A stretch of DNA of 64,000 nt, taken from positions 144,415 through 208,414 of the forward strand of contig NZ_LZMH01000083.1 of NCBI RefSeq assembly GCF_001673635.1. The letters are read 5' to 3'. This DNA comes from Mycobacterium asiaticum. GTDB lineage: Bacteria > Actinomycetota > Actinomycetes > Mycobacteriales > Mycobacteriaceae. The translations under genes were made by a program, and so were the position numbers. Positions 34,936-43,315 of this stretch are shown piece by piece. Positions within the stretch are counted from its first letter, which is position 1, and each line of letters starts with the position of its first letter. The notes below the pieces were generated by a model that ran no database searches, was not told the origin of the DNA, and was given only the letters and a program-made list of their open reading frames with translations.

Positions 34936-36204
34936 GTGGCCAATCCAGTCAGCGTCAAGCGGATCGCGTTCGCGTGCATGGTGGGCACCACCGTCGAGTT
35001 CTACGACTTCTACATCTACGGCACGGCCGCGGCGTTGGTCTTCCCCCACATCTTCTTCCCCGAGCTGAGCCCGGCGATGGGGACGATCGCTGCCATGGGC
35101 ACCTTCGCCGCCGCGTTCGTGTCCCGGCCGGTCGGCGGCGCGCTGTTCGGACACTTCGGTGATCGCCTGGGCCGCAAGGCGACCCTGGTGTCCACCATGC
35201 TGATCATGGGTCTGTGCACAGTTGCGGTGGGCCTTACGCCTGGGGCGGCGACGATCGGAATCGCGGCGCCGCTGATCGTTTTGGTCCTGCGGCTGTTGCA
35301 AGGGTTCGCCGTCGGCGGCGAGTGGGCCGGGTCGGCCTTGCTGGCAGCCGAATTCGCACCGGCCCACCGCCGTGGTAGCTACGGCATGTTCACGGCGGTG
35401 GGCGCCGGCATCGCCACCCTGCTCACCAGCCTGACTTTTCTGATTGTCAACGCCACCGTCGGTGAGAAGAGCGCGGCGTTCCTGAACTGGGGATGGCGGG
35501 TGCCGTTTCTGCTGAGCGGCCTGTTGGTCGCCATCGCGATGTATGTGCGCCTGGTCATCGACGAAACACCGGTCTTCACAAGACAAACGGCGCGTCCTCG
35601 GGTGCCGCTGGCCGAGGTGCTCCGGCAGCAGCCGGCGCGGGTGGCGCTGGCGTCGGGCAGCTTCGTGGCGCTCTACGCGTTCGTGTTCATGGCCGGCACG
35701 TACCTGACCAGCTACGCGCACAGCCATTTGGGGCTGTCGCGCAATGTCATCCTGCGCGCAGGACTGCTGGGCGGTGTGGCGTGGACCGCGGTCGTGCCGG
35801 TGTCGGCCATATTGTGTGACCGGGTCGGGCGCCGGCCGGTGATCCTGTCCGGGTGGGCGCTAGGCCTGCCGTGGTCGTTCGCGGTGATTGCGCTGATCGA
35901 CACCGACCGGCCGATGTTGTTCGCGGCCGCGATCGTTGGGACGTACAGCATCGCCGCGTTCAGCTATGCCCCGATGGCGTCCTTCGTGCCCGAACTGTTC
36001 AGCACGTCGCACCGCTACACCGGCGCCGGGCTGGCGATCAACGTGGCCGGCATTCTGGGTGGGGCGCTGCCGCCGTTGCTTGCCGACCCGCTCAGCGACC
36101 GCTACGGCAGCTGGTCGATCGGACTGATGCTGGCGGTGCTGGTCGGGGTGAGCCTGCTGTGTACCTACCTGTTGCCCGAGACCCTCGGAGGAGCGCTCGA
36201 GTAA
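34936..36204 (+). CDS. MHS-family MFS transporter
   Basis: 422-residue ShiA/ProP-like symporter. TM1 motif TVEFYDFYIYGTAAALVFPHIFF, loop RPVGGALFGHFGDRLGRKATL, and GGEWAGSALLAAEFAP are diagnostic. I chose GTG 34936 (ANPVSVKRIAFACMVG) since the upstream in-frame ATG at 34858 lies inside the divergent methyltransferase gene. Possible substrates are aromatic acids, alpha-ketoacids or betaines. Same family as the transporter at 7652 but from a different branch. Confidence 0.88.
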   Translation: MANPVSVKRIAFACMVGTTVEFYDFYIYGTAAALVFPHIFFPELSPAMGTIAAMGTFAAAFVSRPVGGALFGHFGDRLGRKATLVSTMLIMGLCTVAVGLTPGAATIGIAAPLIVLVLRLLQGFAVGGEWAGSALLAAEFAPAHRRGSYGMFTAVGAGIATLLTSLTFLIVNATVGEKSAAFLNWGWRVPFLLSGLLVAIAMYVRLVIDETPVFTRQTARPRVPLAEVLRQQPARVALASGSFVALYAFVFMAGTYLTSYAHSHLGLSRNVILRAGLLGGVAWTAVVPVSAILCDRVGRRPVILSGWALGLPWSFAVIALIDTDRPMLFAAAIVGTYSIAAFSYAPMASFVPELFSTSHRYTGAGLAINVAGILGGALPPLLADPLSDRYGSWSIGLMLAVLVGVSLLCTYLLPETLGGALE

Positions 36205-36208
36205 CCCT

Positions 36209-36270
36209 CGCGAGCAGACGCAAAAGCACCCGACGCGCCGAGCGTGCGGGTGATTTTGTGTCTGGTCGCG
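36209..36270. repeat. GAGCAGACGC palindrome, copy 5 (degenerate)
   Basis: 24-bp arms (36209-36232, 36247-36270) with three mismatches, all in the right arm, which reads TGATTTTGTGTCTGGTC where the perfect form would read TGCTTTTGCGTCTGCTC. It lies between the convergent transporter and K+ channel genes. The left arm keeps GAGCAGACGCAAAAGCACCC. Confidence 0.85.
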
Positions 36271-36285
36271 CAACTAACCGCGCAA

Positions 36286-37008
36286 CTAACGTGCGGCTTC
36301 CTGCTGTCGCAGTTGGTCGGCCAGCGCCCTGATCTCGGCGCGCAAATCCTCGATCTGGCTGGCCGTCGCAGCCTGATTCTCGGTGTCGGCGTCCGAGACC
36401 CGCTGCACGATCCAGGAGGCCAGCGACGCCGTCACCACACCCACCAGGCTGATGCCGCCGATCATCAGCAGCGCCGCGACCACCCGGCCGGTGACGGTCA
36501 TCGGATACAGGTTGCCGTAGCCGACCGTGGTCACCGTGGTGATGGACCACCACAGTGCCTTGCCGAACGAGTCGATGGTGGCGCCGGGCTGCCCGCGTTC
36601 GGCGTCCAGGATCGCCAGCGATCCCGCATACACCAACAGGATGACCCCCGAGATCGTGTAGATCAGGATCTGACCGCGAACGGCGCGACCGACGGCCTTT
36701 TGCAACACGCCGAGCAGGACCAGCAACCGCAGCATCCGTAGCGGCCGCATAAAAGGCAACGCCACCATGATGAGGTCGAACAGGTGCAGCAGAAACCATT
36801 CCCGACGATCCTCGGCCAGGATCAGGCGAGCCACGTAGTCGACGACGAAGATCCCCCACGCCAGCCAGCACAACAGCCACAGCGCACGCGCTTCGAAACC
36901 GTGCGGCCGGCCCAATATCTGCACCGAATACATGGCGAGGAAGGCGACGGCGACCAGGGCGAGCGGCCACTCGGTGCGCTGCCTCCACAGTTGTTCCTTG
37001 GATTGCAC
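36286..37008 (-). CDS. voltage-gated-type potassium channel
   Basis: 240-residue six-TM Kv-like channel subunit. The S4-like segment PFMRPLRMLRLLVLLGVLQKAVGRAVRG carries spaced arginines, and the pore has SITTVTTVGYGNLYPMT with the TVGYG selectivity filter. The C-terminal ~45 residues (ASQIEDLRAEIRALADQLRQQEAA) form a probable coiled coil for tetramer assembly. No cytosolic RCK domain. Separated by 5 bp from the HAD gene upstream on the same strand. Confidence 0.92.
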   Translation of the reverse strand: MQSKEQLWRQRTEWPLALVAVAFLAMYSVQILGRPHGFEARALWLLCWLAWGIFVVDYVARLILAEDRREWFLLHLFDLIMVALPFMRPLRMLRLLVLLGVLQKAVGRAVRGQILIYTISGVILLVYAGSLAILDAERGQPGATIDSFGKALWWSITTVTTVGYGNLYPMTVTGRVVAALLMIGGISLVGVVTASLASWIVQRVSDADTENQAATASQIEDLRAEIRALADQLRQQEAAR

Positions 37009-37013
37009 ACGGC

Positions 37014-37715
37014 TCAGCGTACGAGTTGATCCGCCAGATCGACGAAATCACAAGCGTTGATGTCGAACTCGTCTTCGTATGCCACATCCGCGGTCGCGCC
37101 GGCGCCGAACTCCAGCGGCCGGGCCACGAACGCGGTCCCGAAACCGAGCCGGCCGGCCGCACGGATGTCGTACTTGTGACTGGCCACCATCATGATTTCG
37201 TCGGGCTGCAGGCCGAGGTAGGTGGCGGCCATCCGGTACGCGGCCGGGTCCGGCTTGAACACGCCGGCCATCTCCGCGGCGAAGACGGCGTCCCAGAGCA
37301 GACCCGCCCGCTTAGAGATGTTGACCACCGCGCTCACATCGGCGTTCGACAGGGTCGCCAGTGTGTACCGCGTGCGGAGCCGGTCCAGTCCCGGTATGGC
37401 GTCCGGCCACGGCCGCAACCGCTGCCACGCCAGTGTGAGCTCCTCGCGCTCGGCGCCGGAGAGGTCACCCGCCCCGGCGTCGTCAAGAATGGCGTCGAGG
37501 GCGCGACGGTACACCGTGTGCACCGACACCCAGGTTCCCGAGCGGGCCGGCGCGGCGTTCAGCGCCGCGAAGTACTCCGCTCGCCAGCGCCGCACCACGT
37601 CGGGCCAATCGACTTCCGGGTGCCGGCCGGCGCTGATCCGCCTGGCCTCATCGCACACCGTCGAGTGAAAGTCCGTCGCGGTCCCTTGGACATCGAATAA
37701 CAGCGCCTTGAGCAC
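37014..37715 (-). CDS. haloacid dehalogenase type II-like HAD hydrolase
   Basis: 233 residues. HAD motif I is LLFDVQGTATDF with nucleophile Asp8, motif II TLSNAD, motif III KPDPAAYRMAA, and the L-2-haloacid dehalogenase-type motif MMVASHKYDIRAAGRLGF. Motif I normally reads DxYGT in this branch; here Gln replaces Tyr. Hydrolysis of 2-haloacids is possible but a phosphatase role is not excluded. Probably cotranscribed with the K+ channel gene. Confidence 0.86.
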   Translation of the reverse strand: MLKALLFDVQGTATDFHSTVCDEARRISAGRHPEVDWPDVVRRWRAEYFAALNAAPARSGTWVSVHTVYRRALDAILDDAGAGDLSGAEREELTLAWQRLRPWPDAIPGLDRLRTRYTLATLSNADVSAVVNISKRAGLLWDAVFAAEMAGVFKPDPAAYRMAATYLGLQPDEIMMVASHKYDIRAAGRLGFGTAFVARPLEFGAGATADVAYEDEFDINACDFVDLADQLVR

Positions 37716-37738
37716 CCGACCGAATCTACGATGTCCCC

Positions 37739-37832
37739 GTGGCCAGTGACAGCGACGTCAGCGCCGTCGCCACCGAGGAGCCGCGAGCCCGACTGCCGGT
37801 TCACCCTCGCCAACGAGCGGACCTTTCGATAG
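37739..37832 (+). pseudogene. relic of a DUF202 (YidH-type) membrane protein gene
   Basis: From GTG 37739 one frame reads VASDSDVSAVATEEPRARLP and a second frame (37782-37829) reads EPDCRFTLANERTFR before a TAG. DUF202 proteins typically continue DYRFTLANERTFLAWIRT, so this is the first ~30 codons of such a gene, with a frame change near 37785-37797 and loss of everything after the F. M. tuberculosis has DUF202-type genes in this general region (Rv2272/Rv2273, from memory). Confidence 0.5.
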
Positions 37833-37857
37833 CCCCACCGCCGTAACGCCTTTCGGG

Positions 37858-39417
37858 CTACCAAAGGTAAACCACCGCGTCCTTGCCGCCGGTGCACCTG
37901 ATCCACGGGTTGGCGCCATCACCGGCGCATTCCATCAAGAAGTTCGCGGCGTTCTTCGGGTCGCAATTCGCGCCGGGCACGGTGAAGCAATCGACGGAGC
38001 CCGGCGCCGATACCGTCCGCGTCCCCTCGGTTGCGTTGCCGTAGGTGTCCCAGTACGTGCGCAGCACCGTGTTGGCGAAGTAGCACGACGTCTGCGGCGA
38101 CCCCCGGCCGCCGTGCGACCCGAACCCGGTCGCGTTGCTGAGTTGAAAACCCTGATCGCAGCTCTGATGGCCGGCGCTCTGGTCCGGACCGGTGATCAGC
38201 GGCGGGGTGGCGTTGACGGGCCGCGACGGCACAGGCTCCGGCGCACCGGACGACTCACCTGAGTAGGGCGGGATGGTCGGCGGGACGGTTGCCGACGGTC
38301 CGGCCGTCGGGGTCGGATCGGAATCGGGCAGTAGACCGATGACGGCGCCGATCGCCGCCAGCACCACCGCCGCGCAGACAGCGACAAGGGTGGGCACCAG
38401 CCAACGCGGCCGTGGCTTGGCCGCCGGTTCGGCCGACATCACCGGTTGCGGGCCCGAGGGCGGGAAGGTCTGCGGATAGACCTGTTGCTGCGGTGGCGGC
38501 ATGGGTGGTCGTTGCGGGGGCAGCCATGAGGCGCCTTGCGTCGGCGTCTGGTCGACCGGGTCGATCACGGTGCGCGCACCGCTTCGTAGGGCCCGTTCGG
38601 CGGCCCTGCCAAACGCCCCGGCGCTGCCGTACCGATCGTCGGGTTCCTTCGCCATGCCGCGGGCGATCACCTCGTCCAAGGCCAGTGGAATCTTCCGGTT
38701 GGTCAGGCTCGGGCGCGGCGGCGGTGCCGACAGGTGGGCGGCGACCAACCCGCCCTGGGTCTGGGCGGGAAACGGCGGCTGCCCGGTCAGCGCTTCGTAG
38801 AGGACGCAGGCCAGCGAGTAGATGTCGGCGGCGGGGGTGATATCGCTGTCGGTGAACCGTTCCGGCGCCATGTAGGCCCACGAGCCGACCCGCATGTTGG
38901 CCGCGGTAAGCCGGGTATTCTCGCCCATCACCTCGGCGATCCCGAAGTCGACCAGGTAGGCGAAGTCGGCGGGCGTGACGAGGATGTTCTGCGGCTTGAC
39001 GTCCCGGTGCACCAGCCCGTCGGCGTGGGCGGCGTCCAGCGCCGCGGCGATCTGGGTGACGATGGCGACCGCGCGCGCCGGTTCCAGCGGCGCTCTGATC
39101 AGCAACGATTCCAGGTCCTTGCCGCGGACCAGGCGCATGTCGATGAACAGCGAGCCGTCGATTTCACCGAAGCCGTGGATCGGGATGACGTGCGGTTCCT
39201 GCAACGTCGCCGCGGCGTGGGATTCCCGCTCGAAGCGGGTGCGGAATTTGCGGTCGTTGGCAAACTGTCCCTTGATGATCTTGAGGGCGACGGTCCGGCC
39301 GATCTGGTTGTCGTAGGCCTCATAGACCTCGCCCATGCCGCCTTTGCCGAGGACGCCGGTGATGGTGTATTTGCCGAAGGTCGTGCCGACACGCTGGTCG
39401 TCCGCTGACACCGTCAT
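37858..39417 (-). CDS. transmembrane serine/threonine protein kinase (PknB/PknF-like catalytic domain)
   Basis: 519 residues. Cytosolic kinase domain (~14-270): GKGGMGEVYEA P-loop, Lys in VALKIIKG, HRDVKPQN catalytic loop, DFGIAEVM, and YMAPERF. A Pro/Gln-rich juxtamembrane linker precedes a single span near 340-363 (LVPTLVAVCAAVVLAAIGAVIGLL). The extracytoplasmic part is Pro/Ser/Thr-rich and then a ~120-residue domain with six Cys (SCDQGF, TSCYFAN, DCFTVPGANCDPKN, MECAGD, RCTGGKD). No PASTA repeats. It is the last gene of an amidase/penicillin-binding-fold/kinase run. ATG 39417 follows GGGAGGA. Confidence 0.9.
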   Translation of the reverse strand: MTVSADDQRVGTTFGKYTITGVLGKGGMGEVYEAYDNQIGRTVALKIIKGQFANDRKFRTRFERESHAAATLQEPHVIPIHGFGEIDGSLFIDMRLVRGKDLESLLIRAPLEPARAVAIVTQIAAALDAAHADGLVHRDVKPQNILVTPADFAYLVDFGIAEVMGENTRLTAANMRVGSWAYMAPERFTDSDITPAADIYSLACVLYEALTGQPPFPAQTQGGLVAAHLSAPPPRPSLTNRKIPLALDEVIARGMAKEPDDRYGSAGAFGRAAERALRSGARTVIDPVDQTPTQGASWLPPQRPPMPPPQQQVYPQTFPPSGPQPVMSAEPAAKPRPRWLVPTLVAVCAAVVLAAIGAVIGLLPDSDPTPTAGPSATVPPTIPPYSGESSGAPEPVPSRPVNATPPLITGPDQSAGHQSCDQGFQLSNATGFGSHGGRGSPQTSCYFANTVLRTYWDTYGNATEGTRTVSAPGSVDCFTVPGANCDPKNAANFLMECAGDGANPWIRCTGGKDAVVYLW

Positions 39418-39457
39418 ATCCTCCCGTTAGGGATTATGCGGCACGTCGCCATGATGT

Positions 39458-40318
39458 CTAAGGGTTTCCCGCGCAGCCGCCGGCGGGCAACCGGGCGCGG
39501 TTGGCGTTCAGCCAGCCTGCGACCGCGTCGAGGGCGGCCCTGCCGTCGTCGAACGAACCCGAGGCCGGCTCGGCGGCAAGGGCGACGGCCATCCGGCCGC
39601 CTGGTGTGGTCAGCACGCCGAGTTGGCGGACGAGGTAATTACCGGACGGCGACGGACCCCAGCCGCCCTTGAACTGGGCGCCGGCGAGTTCGCCGATCCC
39701 CCAGCGTTGTTGCGGTTCGACTTCGCCCATCAGCGAGAAGATTGGGTCATTCGACGGGTTGCAGACCGCGCTCGCGATGAATCGCACCTGGTTGACCAGT
39801 GACCACTGAGTCTGGCCGAAAGCGGTGAATTCCGGTCGCAGCCTTCGGGATTCGACAGTAGTAGGGTCGCCGGTCTGCTGCAGAACCTGGTGCACCTGCT
39901 GAGCCGCGATCACTGGTTCGCCCAGCTGCCGCCACAATGCTTCGGCTGCCGCGTTGTCGGATTCGGTGATGGCGGCCTTCATTTGGTCGGTGATCACGTG
40001 TTGCGCGCGGTAGGCGGCGATCACCAGGGGCACCTTGATCGTCGACCAGGCCGCTCCTTGCTGCCAGTCCCCCCACACGGTGACCGGCTGCCCGGAGCCG
40101 ACAGCGGTGACGGCCAGCCCGACCCGGGCGTTCAGGTGGGCGGTCGACTGGGTGAAGTCCGCGGCCAGGTCGGTGGTCGGGTTGACCGGTGGCGCAGCGA
40201 TGCCCGGCGCGGGGTGCGCGGACGGTGTCGGCCGGTGCGGTGCGTGCCGGCGGGTGTATTCAGCGCTCAAGGTCACGATCGCGGCCGCCGCAACCAAGGT
40301 TGCGAGGACCGCGGCCAA
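39458..40318 (-). CDS. exported beta-lactamase-fold protein
   Basis: 286 residues with an N-terminal signal or anchor (AAVLATLVAAAAIVTLSAEY) and a Pro-rich spacer. Class A-like catalytic motifs are recognisable: SxxK in AAWSTIKVPLVIAAY, SDN in ITESDNAAAEALW, and KGG in AQFKGGWGPSPSG in place of KTG. The Glu166 region of true class A enzymes is not obvious, so it may be a non-hydrolysing penicillin-binding or peptidase-like protein. TTG 40318 is the only start after the amidase stop, 10 bp upstream. Confidence 0.83.
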   Translation of the reverse strand: MAAVLATLVAAAAIVTLSAEYTRRHAPHRPTPSAHPAPGIAAPPVNPTTDLAADFTQSTAHLNARVGLAVTAVGSGQPVTVWGDWQQGAAWSTIKVPLVIAAYRAQHVITDQMKAAITESDNAAAEALWRQLGEPVIAAQQVHQVLQQTGDPTTVESRRLRPEFTAFGQTQWSLVNQVRFIASAVCNPSNDPIFSLMGEVEPQQRWGIGELAGAQFKGGWGPSPSGNYLVRQLGVLTTPGGRMAVALAAEPASGSFDDGRAALDAVAGWLNANRARLPAGGCAGNP

Positions 40319-40328
40319 CCGTCGGACG

Positions 40329-41078
40329 CTAGCCCGGCTTGGCCTGGAGATAGTTGACGATCCCCTGCGTAACGGCGGCGGCGTAGCGCGCCCGTCCGTC
40401 CGGGCTCTCGATGAGAGCGGCGTCTTCTGCGTTTTTCATGTTGCCGAGTTCCACCAGCACCGCCGGGTATTCGGCGAAGTTCAGCCCGGCCAGGTCGGCG
40501 CGGCCGTACAGCCCGCCGGAGCCGACGTAGTTGGACGGCTGAAACCCGGCGCCGATCAGCGCACTGCGCATCGCCTCGGCGAGCTGGAGGGACGGACCGG
40601 ACTGCGACGCATTGAGCGGCGGGCTGGAGTAGTTCACATGGAAACCCCGCCCCGAGGCAGGTCCGCCGTCGGCGTGGATGCTGACGATCGCGTCGGGGCG
40701 CGCGTTGTTGGCGTGGGCGGCACGGTCGTCGATGCATGGTCCGGCCGAGTTGTCGTCGCCCCGGGACAGCTGGGTGTTGACGCCCATCCCATTCAGGTTG
40801 GCGGCAACCATGTTGGTGACTTCCCAGGTGAACGCGTGCTCGGGATAGCCGTCGTTGGCAGCGGTGCCCGAGGTGTTGCACGGCTTGGTGCCGCCACGGC
40901 CATTGGGAACCTGCCGGTTGATGGACGCGTCGGCGACCCCGTTGTGGCCCGGGTCGAGAAACACGCTCATTCCGGCGATGTTGGCCGCGCCGGCACGCGG
41001 ACTGGAGACCAAACCGACCAGCACCACCGGTGCCGCGGCGACGCGTTTCAGCACGTCGCGCCTGGAAATTCGGCTCAC
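40329..41078 (-). CDS. N-acetylmuramoyl-L-alanine amidase (Amidase_3), Tat-exported
   Basis: Cleaves the amide between MurNAc and the stem peptide. From GTG 41078 the 249-residue product starts with a twin-arginine signal (SRISRRDVLKRVAAAPVVLVG, then RAGA|AN). Zinc ligands of Amidase_3 are visible: His in FLDPGHNGVAD, Glu in PEHAFTWEVTN, His in VSIHADGG, and catalytic Glu in VLVELGNMKN. It resembles M. tuberculosis Rv3717. A longer in-frame ATG (41216) would put sequence in front of the Tat motif and is unlikely. Confidence 0.9.
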   Translation of the reverse strand: MSRISRRDVLKRVAAAPVVLVGLVSSPRAGAANIAGMSVFLDPGHNGVADASINRQVPNGRGGTKPCNTSGTAANDGYPEHAFTWEVTNMVAANLNGMGVNTQLSRGDDNSAGPCIDDRAAHANNARPDAIVSIHADGGPASGRGFHVNYSSPPLNASQSGPSLQLAEAMRSALIGAGFQPSNYVGSGGLYGRADLAGLNFAEYPAVLVELGNMKNAEDAALIESPDGRARYAAAVTQGIVNYLQAKPG

Positions 41079-41263
41079 CGCGCGATGGTAACAATCGGAG
41101 GCGGCCGCGCGCCCTTCACCCGAACCGCCGCACCTTCCCCGCTCCACCGCCAGCCGAACGTCACTGCCGAAATTCCCGCCCGTATTCGCAGTGTGGTTGG
41201 GTTCGCGGACTTTCACACGCGTTACCCCTCGCCACCGACGACCTGGCGTGCTAAGACCAAGCG

Positions 41264-41689
41264 ATGCGAATCATGCAGCTGGCGGTGATCGCCGCCGCCG
41301 CCGCCGCAGCAACCATGGCGCTGCCGGCAACCGCCCACGCGGACTCCAAGTATTTCCAATCGCCGTCCGGCAACATCTTCTGCATCATCGCTGCGGACGG
41401 CGCCGCCTGCGACATCCGCGAATACACCTACACCCCACCGCCGCCTCCCGAGTGCGCTCAGCACATCGCCTGGGGCAGCCGGTTCACACTGAGCCCCGGT
41501 AAACCCGGCGCCATCGAATGCCACGGCGACACCTTGCAGCTGCCCGGTGAGCCGGCACTCGCTTACGGCCAAACCATCTCCGCCGGCTCGATCACCTGCG
41601 CCAGCAGCGAGCAGGCCGGCATGAAGTGCACCGACAGTACCAGCGGGCACTTCTTCCGGGTTTCGCGCGACTCGTTCGATCTCGGCTAG
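41264..41689 (+). CDS. small secreted Cys-containing protein (DUF6636-like)
   Basis: 141 residues with a Sec signal (RIMQLAVIAAAAAAATMALPATAHA|DS). The mature domain starts YFQSPSGNIFCIIAADGAACDIREYTY and has six Cys, suggesting three disulfides; the opening SPSGNIxC is the mark of a common actinobacterial exported family (DUF6636-like). Function unknown. Divergent from the amidase. Confidence 0.82.
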   Translation: MRIMQLAVIAAAAAAATMALPATAHADSKYFQSPSGNIFCIIAADGAACDIREYTYTPPPPPECAQHIAWGSRFTLSPGKPGAIECHGDTLQLPGEPALAYGQTISAGSITCASSEQAGMKCTDSTSGHFFRVSRDSFDLG

Positions 41690-41699
41690 GTCAAGGCCG

Positions 41700-42191
41700 T
41701 TGCCCGGCAGGCCCTTCGGCCGCATCGGCGTCGCCTGGCCGGCGCTGGGCGTCGTGCCGCTGTCACTGGTGGTGTTGCTGCGGGCGTTGCGGCGGCGACG
41801 CGCATCGCTGCTCTCCCACGGTGCTTTCCGGCGATTGCTCAAGACCTACAACGTGCTGACGCGCCGGGTTTCCGGAACGCGAATATCGACCGTCGGCCTG
41901 CTCACCCACGTGGGACGGCGCAGTGGCCGCAATTACCAGACGTCAGTGGGCGTGACCGGCTACGGGGACGGGTTCCTGGTGCCGTTGACCTACGGCCCCG
42001 GCACCGACCGGTACCGCAACATCAGCACCGCCGGTTCGGGGACACTGGCCTGGAAAGGTCGCACCTTCACATTGGAGAAGCCAGAGATCGTCTCCGGCCC
42101 ACAGCTGCTGCGTGCCTGGCCGATGAGATCCCGAATACTGCTGCAACTGGCGGGCATTGATGATTTCGTCTGGCTGCATCGCCGCCCGTAG
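41700..42191 (+). CDS. deazaflavin (F420)-dependent nitroreductase-family protein
   Basis: 163 residues. An N-terminal hydrophobic segment (VAWPALGVVPLSLVVLLRALR) is followed by the Ddn-type split-barrel: LLTHVGRRSGRNYQTSVGVTGYGDGFLVPLTYG, the F420-binding pattern of Ddn (Rv3547) relatives. F420H2-dependent quinone or nitro reduction is the family role. TTG 41700 is the start 10 bp after the previous gene; an anchor in the membrane is likely. Confidence 0.84.
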   Translation: MPGRPFGRIGVAWPALGVVPLSLVVLLRALRRRRASLLSHGAFRRLLKTYNVLTRRVSGTRISTVGLLTHVGRRSGRNYQTSVGVTGYGDGFLVPLTYGPGTDRYRNISTAGSGTLAWKGRTFTLEKPEIVSGPQLLRAWPMRSRILLQLAGIDDFVWLHRRP

Positions 42192-42202
42192 TGAAGAAGT
42201 CG

Positions 42203-43000
42203 TCAGCCAATGCGACCAATTGCCAACTGCGCGAAGCGTTTCAGAGTTTTGCAGGATGCATAGCCCTGGGTTACCCGAAAGAGCCGGTCACGATCGAGCA
42301 GCACCACCAGCGTTGTCGACGGTGGGGTGGTCGACGGTTCATAGACGCAGGCAGCCCGGACGCCGATTCCGTCGACGCCGGTGCCGCCACGGGACGTTGC
42401 CAGCGCAAATTGCGACGCGGCGTCGACGGGAAACGCCCCGGGCACTTGTAGATCGATTTCCACGCCATCCCCCGCGTCGACGGGTTTGCCGTAGATGCAG
42501 GCGATATCGACCGATCCGGTCTGGTCACCCAAGGGTTCCGCGTTGACCGGCCCGCCCAATATGTCGACGGCCTCCGCCGCGGTCACCCAGTCACACGGCC
42601 GCAGTCCCGGTGGCGCCGAGGCGTCGGCCTCGACCAGCTCGACCGTCACGGCGCCGTGGCGGTCGACCGGAGTCCCGACGGCGGGCGAGACAGCACTGAT
42701 GCGATAAGTCTTCTCTTCAACGTCTCTGGGCCGGGTGGGTTGGCTGAGCGGGTCGTGCCCGTCCGGGGCTACCGCCCGGATATGGTCCCAGCAGCCCAGC
42801 GAACCGTCTTTTACCTGGTAGAGGAGACGCCCGACCACGTCCGGAACGGGCCGCGGCCACGTCTGGGCATCGCACAGCTGCGCCACGGTGGCCGGCTCGA
42901 CCGTCCGCGTCGCAGCGGGAGGCGAGACGACGCGGTGTGTCGAACAACTCGCCACCAAGAACGCAACGCCCGCGACCGCCATTACGGTACGTAGCTTCAT
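42203..43000 (-). CDS. DUF3558-like lipoprotein
   Basis: 265 residues with a lipoprotein signal (KLRTVMAVAGVAFLVASC|S; lipobox VASC). The C-terminal half (RPCDWVTAAEAVDILGGPVNAEP, then IACIYGKP) has the Cys...LG...C-x-Y layout of DUF3558-type mycobacterial lipoproteins. The N-terminal half has two further Cys (LCDAQTW, LGCWDH). Function unknown. It converges on the F420-type gene with an 11-bp gap. Confidence 0.82.
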   Translation of the reverse strand: MKLRTVMAVAGVAFLVASCSTHRVVSPPAATRTVEPATVAQLCDAQTWPRPVPDVVGRLLYQVKDGSLGCWDHIRAVAPDGHDPLSQPTRPRDVEEKTYRISAVSPAVGTPVDRHGAVTVELVEADASAPPGLRPCDWVTAAEAVDILGGPVNAEPLGDQTGSVDIACIYGKPVDAGDGVEIDLQVPGAFPVDAASQFALATSRGGTGVDGIGVRAACVYEPSTTPPSTTLVVLLDRDRLFRVTQGYASCKTLKRFAQLAIGRIG

Positions 43001-43315
43001 GCTTCACCTGCTCCCGCCTTTCCAGACAGTCCACGGGACCTGCCCGGCTACCAATCCCAATCTTGGTCGCTTTCCCAGCACGCTCTACGGGATGGTCTGG
43101 GTCGCTTGGACATTGGGAGCCGGCCGGGTTCGCCGGAAGTCGGGTTGCCGTAGGGAACCGCCTGTCAACAGGCCATTTAATGGCGCTAAAGGTACCTCGC
43201 TGACTAAATTCATTGATGAACGGTCAAAAACCAGGCGCGGAGGGTGGCCCGTAACGTAGGAAAATGGTGTGACTTGCATGGGCCGCGTCAGGATCTGATC
43301 GTCAGATAGGAGGGC
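43001..43315. other. 315-bp gap between divergent lipoprotein and kinase genes
   Basis: No coding frame with a plausible product. It must hold both promoters. A small palindrome GCCAT-TTA-ATGGC lies near 43174-43186 in an AT-richer patch (~43160-43235), and AGGAGGG at 43308-43314 is the kinase ribosome site. I see no RNA gene or repeat. Confidence 0.5.
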
